64,000 nt of DNA, taken from contig JABSSW010000025.1 in NCBI GenBank assembly GCA_018902385.1, positions 248,001 to 312,000 on the forward strand. The letters are read 5' to 3'. The position numbers and the translations under genes are program-made. This DNA is from Physcia stellaris (lineage: Eukaryota; Ascomycota; Lecanoromycetes; Caliciales; Physciaceae). Positions 46,061 through 54,965 of the stretch are shown one piece after another (position 1 is the first letter of the stretch; the number at the start of each line of letters is the position of its first letter). The notes beneath the pieces are model-generated. The model was not told the origin of the DNA, searched no databases, and worked only from the letters and a program-made list of their open reading frames with translations.

Positions 46061-46265
46061 GGTCTGGTATGGTGCTATCTTGCCTCCGATGCATTGCCAT
46101 CGATATACCCAATAATATGAAACCACGCTTACCCGTGTTTGGCACAAAGCATATGAAGACAACATCATCTTCTGATTTCGCCCGAAGCCGGATCTGTCGG
46201 TGTATCCTATATAAGAACCACTTATTACCAGACCATGGGTTAGTATTCAGATATGCTCATTATTA
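46061..46265 (+). repeat. Dispersed ~200 bp repeat, copy 5
   Basis: Contains GGTCTGGTATGGTGCTATCT, GGCACAAAGCATATGAAGAC, ACATCATCTTCTGATTTCG and a right end CTTATTACCAGACCATGGGT. This is one of the best-preserved copies, together with copy 3. Confidence 0.75.
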
Positions 46266-46549
46266 TTAGGTACAGGGATCAGATCACCAGAACCCTAGAC
46301 CTATGCGGAAACCGTCACTGTGGTTTTCATTGAGATGATTGACTTTCTTTGAGGTTCTCTCTCGGGTATAGCTGTTAAAAAAAACATCAAAAAGGTGAGG
46401 CGGGAGGGATAGATAAGTAAGAACAGCATCAATTGGTATCACTAATTCTAAACGATCCAAAACACTCTATGGTAAAACTCCCATCGCAATGCAACAAAAT
46501 ATATACAGCCCCCCTCACCCCCTAGTTCAAGTCCCCCAAGAACCATACT
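46266..46549. other. 3' flank of the second RTA1-like gene
   Basis: No gene seen. Confidence 0.5.
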
Positions 46550-47506
46550 CTATCGCCTCTCAGGCTGATCCATAGCCGTATACACGCCGCCAGGCGCCTC
46601 GACATCCTCCGTCTTCTCACTCGCGTACAACCCGCCCGCCTTCTTATCAGCCTTGTAAGTAGTCATCGGCTTGAAGAAGAGGCCAGGATGGAAGACCGTC
46701 AGGCACAGCGAAGCAACAGTGACCATCACGCCATCCAGCACAATGAACTCAGCCTCATCCTGCATGATAGGATTCGCCCAGCCGCCGGCCATCTCGGCGA
46801 TACGGAAGACGCAGCGGGTGAAGATGACGAGGAACGAGAGGACGATGGACGCGGCGAAGAGCTTGAAGTCGCGCGAGGCGAGCAGGTTGACGGTCGCTTG
46901 CGTGAAGCTGTTGCGGCTGCTGTAGGCCCTGTAGACGTAGTCCGCGACGAGGATCCCGAAGACGAGCAGCGTGGCGACTTGCCATGAGATACCGGCCATC
47001 ATGAGGTTGTTTCCGATATCCTGAGTGGCCGTGGTGTTGGCCGTGGCGGCGATGCCTCCGCCGGCGCCTTGGAGAATGAGGGAGAGGAGATCGCAGAGGA
47101 TGAAGATCCAGGTGTAGAATTTGGCGCGTATCCGGGAGTAGTCGCGGCCGACGGTCAAGACGAGGTATTTCAGGGTCAGGTAGACGCCGGCGGTGATGAA
47201 GGCGGGAGCGATGATGAGACAGCAGATTTGGATGTTGAACCCCGTGTCATCGAATGGATTGTTGTGTAGCATGATGCGGCCGACGTATCCCAGGGTTTCG
47301 GCAAAACATCCGACTCCCACGGCGATCATGTAGGTCCATGTCTTGTACTTGATGCCTAGGAAGATGTTCGCAATACAGCAGATACCGAATATGGCGGCGA
47401 AGAAGGCGTTAGCGCCGAGGTTGGGATAATAGCCGTAAACGGAGTCTTCGAGGCGGCACCCGATGATGTTCGGGTCCACTTTTGTGCAAATTGGTCCATC
47501 AGACAT
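46550..47506 (-). CDS. RTA1-like seven-helix membrane protein, second copy
   Basis: A single uninterrupted frame of 318 aa. Family motifs: AETLGYVGRIM, NIQICCLIIAPAFITAGVYL, WIFILCDLLSLILQGAGGGI, RCVFRIAEMAGG and FIVLDGVMV. It has seven predicted helices and a charged C-terminal tail (EKTEDVEAPGG). Unlike the paralogue at 38216-39194 it has no introns and is clearly divergent in sequence, so the pair is not a recent tandem duplication. A role in lipid or long-chain-base efflux is inferred from family and neighbourhood. Confidence 0.92.
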   Translation of the reverse strand: MSDGPICTKVDPNIIGCRLEDSVYGYYPNLGANAFFAAIFGICCIANIFLGIKYKTWTYMIAVGVGCFAETLGYVGRIMLHNNPFDDTGFNIQICCLIIAPAFITAGVYLTLKYLVLTVGRDYSRIRAKFYTWIFILCDLLSLILQGAGGGIAATANTTATQDIGNNLMMAGISWQVATLLVFGILVADYVYRAYSSRNSFTQATVNLLASRDFKLFAASIVLSFLVIFTRCVFRIAEMAGGWANPIMQDEAEFIVLDGVMVTVASLCLTVFHPGLFFKPMTTYKADKKAGGLYASEKTEDVEAPGGVYTAMDQPERR

Positions 47507-49005
47507 AATGACTGGGTGGGGAAGGTGGGGAGCAAGTTTGAAAGAAGGAGAAGGAGTTTGGAAGGCTGACGATTAGGTTCTGACTGAGCAAAAATCGAAA
47601 CGATGAAGAATGAGAGGTAATAGGGGCTGATGTCTATTGTGCTGAGGGACTGATAGACTTGTGACTTGAGGAAGAGTAAGTTCACAGTAAGAGATAGACC
47701 ACTGATCTTATATTTCTCCTCTGCTGACGGACGAGATGAAGAGCCTTACAACTTTATCTTTACGATTTACGAAGGAGCCAATCAGAGAAGAGTAGTTGAG
47801 GCTGGTGTTTGAGAGTTGGACTGCGTGGTTCGCACGTTGTACCCGTGCCGGACAGTGCGCAAAGTCGTCTGGAAGAGGCTAAAAGGTTAAAAATGGGGGT
47901 GCTAGGCGAGATTGTTCGACCGTGTCACCGTTGCACCGCCTTCCCGACTATGGGCGGTGACTCTTAAGACAAGGCGACTGGCCAAATTCTGCCATGGTCT
48001 AATGCCAAGCATCAGGCCATATCCGCCCAAGGACCAGGGTACCTATGACTTAAAGCAGGCAACGAGTTCGAGTGGCTTGGTGATTCGTCCCAGGGTCCTG
48101 TTAGGCTTTCACTGTTGTCCATTACACCGTTTGGACCAGGGGGCATTCACGAGCAAGCCAATCAGAGTCGAGATAGCCGGCTAGTGCTGATCCTTAATTC
48201 ATCGACCGCCTTCGAATCCGAGTTCGCTGTCCTAACTCCTAAGTAGTACAACTGTAGTGGGACGCGCGTATGCTTGATTGTTCTTTTCAAAGAGCGGTCG
48301 GGTAGTTCTTAAAATACATCTACTCAGTAGATGTTGTCGAGGTAACATCTTTCGACGCTTGACTCTTAATTTGACTCTATGCTCTTGTGGATCAGTTGAG
48401 GACAGTACCGAGTATGCCTCCGACCGAAGGATCTGCTCTATCATCGCGCATCAAGTAACTGATAGTGTAAAGACTTAACAAAATCAATGACTTCGCAGCA
48501 CGTTCGCTGGAACAATGCCTTGAGTATAGGAGTAGTAGAACTGGAATAGGTGAGTGGTCGTTATAGGGGAGAATCAGATCTTAAGAGGAGATTTCGGATT
48601 TCGAGAGATAAGATAGGGAGAGAAACGGGTTCGGTTAAAAGATTAAGTCCAGATGCTTGGCACTTCTCTCGCAAGCCTAGCTGTCTTTGGAATAGTGGGT
48701 GAGAGCAGAAGGCTGATTGTCATCGTCCCATGCATCTATCTCACTAGGATTGCGCCGCATGTACGCGCTTCCCGTGGCTCAGAGGAGTCGATCAAGATGG
48801 ATCCAAGTGCGAAATAACAAATGGATGGCATGCAATACCTTTAGCAATAAACGATCCCTCATCGCGATTTCCTCGCCTTCGATGGATATATCGTACGCTG
48901 AGCATTGGAACTTCGAGTTCGCATGAATCCATCTATCTTCGATGGGCGACACATCCGAAACGAAAGAATCTTCGTTCAGAACCCCCGATAATGCAGTGAG
49001 ATACC
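47507..49005. other. Intergenic region between the RTA1-like and Zn2Cys6 genes
   Basis: 1.5 kb with the divergent promoters of 47506 (minus) and 49006 (plus). Contains a short perfect palindrome CATCTACTCAGTAGATG near 48317. No gene recognised. Confidence 0.45.
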
Positions 49006-51381
49006 ATGGTCTACCCGGGAAAACCAAGCTCGGGATGTCAGATCTGTCGGACTAGAAAGATCAAGGTGAGCCAACGAGAACGTCGCTTCGCAAGCTAGCT
49101 GCTGTCCATCGAGATCTGCTGCGAGAGAACTTCGGCTGAGATTACTCATTCTGTGCAGTGTGACGAAGCAAGGCCTGCATGTTCTCATTGCCTCAAGTCC
49201 AAGCGGACATGTCCTGGCTACACAGCGCAGTTCGACTTGATTTTGCGTGATCAGACCCGGAGTACTCGACGAAGAGTTCAACGGCAACAGAATCAGCTGG
49301 CCAAACCAACAATTCCAGAGGAAGACGGACTCTCGAGGCTAGATGCTGTCCAGGAAGCATTCATGACCTGGAGTGCGGCAAACCTATTGTCGACCTCTCC
49401 TCTCCTGCTTGGGCCTGATCCATCTAACATAGAGGACCTTGCTATATGCAGGTTCTTTACTAATTATGTTCTCCTCCCTCGCCATCACGAGGCCTTCCGA
49501 GGCTTTCTGGACGCCCTTCCTCCTTTATTCAACAGAGCTCCCAACGGATCAGTATTGTCTCTAGCCACTTCGGCAGTTGCTCTAGCCATCATTGGCGGAA
49601 ATCCTTCCCATCCACGAGAGGCCATACTCGCACAAAAGAGATTAGGAAAAGCCCTAACCATGGCTCATGAGGCTGTCGCGGACCCAGTAGACTCTCTCAA
49701 AGACGAAACTCTTATGGCGGTCCTGGTGGGTTATCTCCGCGCGTTCTGTTATTTACAGCTTTTTCCTGTAGCTGTGCGACGCGTCTTGCAATCAATGCCC
49801 AAGGTATCGTAGGATGAATAATGCTGACTCCGCAATCACAACAGATCTTGGGTCTGCACGAGGTGAGCAAGCTTGTTCAAATAACTCTCTCGATCTTATG
49901 GCGGTCTTCGCTCGCAACTTATCCCAACTTATCTCAACATTGCTTCTGCCACCCCAGTAGCTTGAGGCGAAGTAGACTTAACCAAAGTCATGCCTTATCC
50001 GAGCAATTGAACTATCTGACAACGATTTCAAAAGATTTATGTCTCCTGGCCGAGGCCTTATGTGCTCATATGACCCAAACAGATTTCAGTCTTACATAAC
50101 TTGGAACTTGACATGCATTTAGCAGTCATTCCTTGTCGAGAGGCTGCTGAGGATAGACAATTTTCCTAAACTGCGGAAGCGGATTCCTTGTTGTATACAT
50201 TGCTAATACGAATAATAGCGTCTTACTGCCGGTGCTGCAGGACCTTCAATGGCCGTCGCTCACGATGCTGGAGCTCTTGCTCTACTCAAGCATAGAGGAA
50301 GACAGATCAATACCCATTCAGATATTGCTATCCTTCTACTTCAGGCAGTCAACACTCGTATCGTAAGTCAGAAGCAGGTGGATGGTCGCCTTCAACTTAG
50401 CTTATCCGAATAGGTCGATAACGCCTTCGATACTTTGATGGAATCGAGAAATAATTTAGGCGAATGCCTTGAGATGCTAGTAGACGTACCACAGGACACC
50501 TCAAGCCGCTTGACACTCATACATGCAGAATCGGCTTATCTACGGAGAGACGCGGAACAGCTACTCAGGGCTGAAGCTTCTAAGAAGGATCTTTTCGAGT
50601 TGCTTAGCCGGGCTACGCAGCTGGACCAAAAGCTTGCTTCTTGGGCCCTTTCAGTTCCTGACGAGTGGGAGTTCGTTCCCGCGGCTGAGTTCGAGATACC
50701 AAAATCAGTCCCAACCGAGGACTTAATGTATGGGACCCGGGTCGACGTGTACTCAGATTTGTTCGTCGCTGGCATTTGGAATTCCTACCGTGCAACTCGG
50801 ATCAGAATCCTCTTGATTATCTGCGATTGCATATGTGCATTACCACAGCCACCGACTGGTTTACTCGAGGTAGGTCTCTCCAGTATATCCTTACAGGAAT
50901 CGATCTTCAATCCCTTCTGTTCACCACTACCGGCGTTATTACACAATCTACAAAACCGTTCACAGCTATGTGTAGCTCGTGAACCGTGCACTCTCCAGAA
51001 TGTGTAGATACTGACTTGGATTATTCACATCAGGGCCGCAGAGATCTTGCGAGGGTTACAATGCAGAAGCTTGCGGACGATATCTGCGGTTCTGTACCCT
51101 TCTACCTGGGAACTAAAATACGACCAGGGACCGATGACAAGCCGGATGTGGAATATCCTTACACCACCACGAAAGCGACCAAAGCTTTTCGCCGAGGCGC
51201 AGCTGGATCTGGAGGATACAATTTAGTAGAACCTTACCACGCACCGCTGGGCAGTGTCTTGGCAGTACAGACGCTTCGGCCGGGGCAAAAGGAATGGGTC
51301 TTTGGACAACTTGCAAGGATTGCTCGCTTATACGCCTTGAATTGGAGTGCTACAGAGAAGCTGACAGGGCGACCCCAATAG
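49006..51381 (+). CDS. Zn2Cys6 transcription factor with an 18 nt microexon
   Basis: Six exons (49006-49065, 49159-49803, 49845-49862, 50219-50362, 50414-50869, 51034-51381), all joined in phase 0, encode 556 aa. The binuclear zinc cluster starts at residue 11: CQICRTRKIKCDEARPACSHC, split here in the description after CDEARPAC, with SHCLKSKRTC completing the six cysteines. The first intron interrupts the cluster directly after IK, a conserved position in this subfamily. Downstream helical repeats (AHDAGALALLKHRGRQ) match the fungal-specific transcription factor II type region. Exon 3 encodes only ILGLHE and fits the usual family continuation into RLTAGAAG. Intron 3 is unusually long (356 nt). 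It lies at the edge of the sphingoid cluster and convergent with the dehydratase gene; either could be its target. Confidence 0.88.
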
Positions 51382-51456
51382 AGAGCAGGCTCCAACTATC
51401 CCTCTTTGGATTTGCAAGGTATATGCTAGCTAAATTATAAATTTCCGACGCAACAC

Positions 51457-52563
51457 TCACTCTTCTGCCGATTTGTCTAACAAGTCGTTATGGGAGATCA
51501 TCGCTTTCTTGGTGTATCCTGGCATATCATCCCATTCTTGGCTCGAACCATCTGGTCCTCCGTCAAAGACCTCCATGGAAAACCATCCGCGGAATCCTGT
51601 CCTCAAAACAGCTTTCGTCACATCAACGACTGGCAGGTAACCGCCATTGAAGGGCACCGGCCGCAGGCACGAGCTCCATCTGCCCCTTGGCCTGAGACCG
51701 CTCTTGTCGGGTTTCGGATCGAGTGGCTTCTTCGGTTTGTACGCATCGGATATTTGGAGGATATATATCTTCTCCGCAGGGATGGTCTTACTCAAATTCT
51801 CGAGGCTGGCCTGAAACCTCTTCTCCAATACTGCTTTGTTCTCCACGTTTTCGATCAGGCCAGACTTTGTCGTCGGATCAGCCCACTCCCCTCCAGCGGT
51901 CTGGAAAGTGTCGAGACAAAGGCCGATGTTTGGTCGATCGACTTTCTGCACGAGAGCCCAGACATCTTTCCAATCTGGCGCATGCGTGGACCAGCACCAA
52001 TTTTCGTACGCAAGCCGATAGTCGTGCTTAGCTAGAATGTCGCAAAGCTCTCGAAGATCCGAGGCAAGCGCGTCGGGTGAGGTGTTGATGTTTGGGGTGT
52101 CCGTTGATCCAACCTAGAAATAAGTGGGGTCAGTTAGTGAGAGAAATATTCTACGAGCGATCGTCCAACAGCATACTTGGAGCATGTCGCATTCCAAGGA
52201 CTTCATGATGGTTATCCAACCCTTGGCTCGCCTGAACGCGTCTTTACGCTCTTCCGAATCTGCTGGCCACCCCTCGAAGTTGCTAAACGGCTGCAGCATG
52301 ACAACTTTCAGATTATGTTTCTCGCACCATTTCCTGACTACTTTGGCGGCATCACTCAATGAAGTCCAATCGTGATCGTCAACTTCCCTATCGTGGTACT
52401 TGCACGCCCAATTGAGGAGATCCGGGAAGCCGAGCTCGATGCCTTGGAAGCCGGCATTGGCGATGGCCTCAAGCTTCTCACGCAGCGATTGCTGGGTGGT
52501 TCCGACGGAGACGGTGGCATAGCATGTAGGGATTGAAGCGAAGGAGGATTTGGTGAGAGACAT
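51457..52563 (-). CDS. 3-dehydroshikimate dehydratase-like TIM-barrel protein (QA-4/QutC type)
   Basis: Exon 1 (52563-52177) and exon 2 (52113-51457), with a 63 nt phase-0 intron, encode 347 aa, close to the roughly 350-360 aa of fungal 3-dehydroshikimate dehydratases. It belongs to the xylose-isomerase-like AP-endonuclease-2 fold: KLEAIANAGFQGIELGFPDL, VVMLQPFSNFEGWP, YRLAYENWCWSTHAPDWKDV, NIGLCLDTFQTAGGEW and GWFSMEVFDGG contain the expected Glu, Asp, His and Glu metal ligands. The quinate-pathway enzyme converts 3-dehydroshikimate to protocatechuate in the cytosol. No other quinate genes are in the window, so a different sugar or aromatic substrate is possible. It ends 75 bases from the end of the convergent Zn2Cys6 gene. 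Confidence 0.85.
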
Positions 52564-53110
52564 CTTCGCGATGGGCTAGAGATTAGCTGGGAAAATTGGG
52601 AGAGATGATCAAGCATGTGGTTTCGAATCGTCTATCTGTAGTAGGAAGACGCGTGCAAATGGTCTTCCCGTCCCATTCTGATCCATTCATCGTGAATGTT
52701 TTGCAGCAAACGACGTCATTCTTGCGGCTCTACCCAGACGTCACAGCGCGGCAAACAAGCGCCAGCATGTGAAAATGAAACTCGTTGAACGGAGCTTGGC
52801 AGCTTGGAAGATGGGAATCTGCCTTTGCAATCCATAGTGAAACCCTTGACTAAGATCCCCTTTGGACGAGACCATTGAATGACTATGCCGTCGTCGAAAA
52901 TGATTAGCGATTCTGTCTCTTTGGTGTCACGGCACGCAGCAATCAACCTGTCAAGCCTAGCGTACAGTCATCGCCACTTCCGTCCTCCATGACGTACAAG
53001 AAATGAGGAGGCCTCCAGGTCGAGAACAACGCCTTTTCACTGAACATTCTTTCCCATCCGAGTAATCCTCTACCACAGACTCCCTCTCCCTCCAACAACA
53101 ATCTACCATA
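52564..53110. other. Divergent intergenic region
   Basis: Promoters of the dehydratase-like gene (minus) and the HHE gene (plus). Nothing else recognised. Confidence 0.45.
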
Positions 53111-53837
53111 ATGGCTCCCCTCACCATCTCCGAGGCAATCGGCAACGACCACAAAGCCATCGAGACCTTTGCGCAGAACATCAAGAGCGCCACAACCCTC
53201 GAAGACAAGACCAAGTGGCGAAACCAATTCACATGGGCGCTTGCGCGCCACGCCGTCAGCGAGGAGCTGACTATGTACCCGGCGATGGAGAAGCATATGG
53301 GGAAGGAAGGGCTGGAGTTGACGGAGGTTGACAGGGAGCAGCATCAAGCAGTTCGTGGTTCCCCTCCCCTTTCTCTCTCTATCCCATCTCCCTCCACGAT
53401 CCCCCTTACGCCTTCCCTACATCCCTTCCCAGCATCCCCTCCCAACCCATTCGCCCCCATTTACCCCCAATTCCCAACCCCTAACAACCCCCACCCAGGT
53501 CAAAAACGACCTCTACGCCCTCCAATCCCTCTCCCCCTCCTCCCCCACCTTCCTCCCCCTCCTCGACCGCCTCCTCAAAGACCTGCACACCCACATCGAG
53601 CACGAATCCACCGAAGACATCCCCCGCCTCGAGAAACTCCTCTCCCGCGAAGAGAGCCAGGCGCTGGCGACCAGCTTCGAGCGCACGAAGGGCATCGTGC
53701 CGACGCGCAGCCATCCGAGTGCGCCGAATAGACCGTATTTGGAGAATCTGGCGGCGCTGTTGGCTGCGCCGGTGGATCGCGTGGGGGATTGGGTTAGGGG
53801 GTTTCCGAGTGCGGAGGAGGTGAGGGGGAAATTGTAG
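53111..53837 (+). CDS. Hemerythrin-like HHE cation-binding protein
   Basis: Exon 1 (53111-53350) and exon 2 (53499-53837) with a 148 nt intron encode 192 aa. The HHE pattern is visible: ISEAIGNDHKAIETFAQNI, ARHAVSEELTMYPAMEKH, then DREQHQAVKNDLYAL and DLHTHIEHESTEDIPRLE, which supply paired His and Glu ligands on a four-helix bundle. Fungal members are small soluble proteins that bind iron or other metals, and their physiological role is mostly unproven. The donor is GTTCGT, weaker than usual, but the join restores the conserved helix. Confidence 0.88.
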
Positions 53838-54965
53838 GGTTGGGTGGGGGAAGGGGGTTGGGGGATGAAAGGGGGATCAATGAAAGTCGACGTAGGTGAG
53901 TGAATGCTCGATAAGCGGGAAACAAAATGGAGCTGGAGTGATATGGTGTTGGCGTAGGGCATTGGAAAAAGCTGCGATATGACATTAGCGGTTGCATACT
54001 TGTTACCATTTCAGCCTGTGTGCTTTTGGGGAAATTGCCATTCCAGCATCACCCCACGACCCCTCTCTCTTCCCTAGCGGTAACTCTATCACCCTTTATC
54101 GATGCGCTGACGACTGAGTGGATATTATATACGAGAACCCCTACCTAGACCCAAGCAAGAGGCAATTGGCAGACTTCGGCAATTTTCATTCTGTTCCATA
54201 CCGTCAACGCAATCCTCCTCTTTTTCATTTTGTCATTTTCCACCTACTCGTATTTCCCTATCTCATTTCTTTCTCTCAATACTTTTATCTTTCTTTTGGA
54301 TTCTTGCTTTTTCTCTTGCTCTTTCATTGGTTAGTTTTTTGACAAGCGGAGATTCAACATCTCAAACAAGTTCCTTTTTAATAAACACTGAAGATCTATT
54401 TCCTCCCCTTCAATAATAAAAAGATGAAATGAGAATGAGTCTGGCGAATCTCATTTCCTTTTCTCGAGGAGGTCGGGAGATGAATGATAAAAAGTGAAAA
54501 TGAAGATGGAATGAAAGGATACAAAGAAAAGAAGGGAAGAAATACAGGTTACAGAGTAAGCAAATATGCGAAAGAGAAAAAGTAATCGAGGATATTGGGC
54601 ATGTGATTTGGGGAGGATTGTTGAGAGGAGATGAGATTGAGAAAGTGGGAGAGAGAATTATACGCGTGGAATGAGATCGAGAGTTGTTTGATATAGATCA
54701 GAGAGGAAGATTCATTTCAAATAAGCAGGAGAATGAGCGAGGGCGAGAAGGAGTGAGCTAGACCCTCAAGATGCATCGACTCTGACGTCTTTTGCACCAT
54801 AATCCGAACCACCAGTCTTATATCTTAATGAGTTGAGGAAAGCGGGAACGAAAGAAGGAAAGCATGTGCATGTCAATTGAGCTTTCACAGTTTCCATTAG
54901 AGGAGGCTGATTCTGCAACCTCGTAATATCTGCTCACGAAAATAGCAGGCGAGCACTCCATCTCC
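53838..54965. other. Convergent intergenic region
   Basis: 1.1 kb of 3' flanks, with purine-rich and pyrimidine-rich stretches (for example AG-rich 54420-54720). No coding sequence recognised. Confidence 0.5.

Noticed and set aside
30469-49005. A polyketide or peptide synthase belonging to the sphingoid cluster
   Set aside because: No ketosynthase, acyltransferase, adenylation or carrier-protein motif was found, and no open interval is large enough to hold one.
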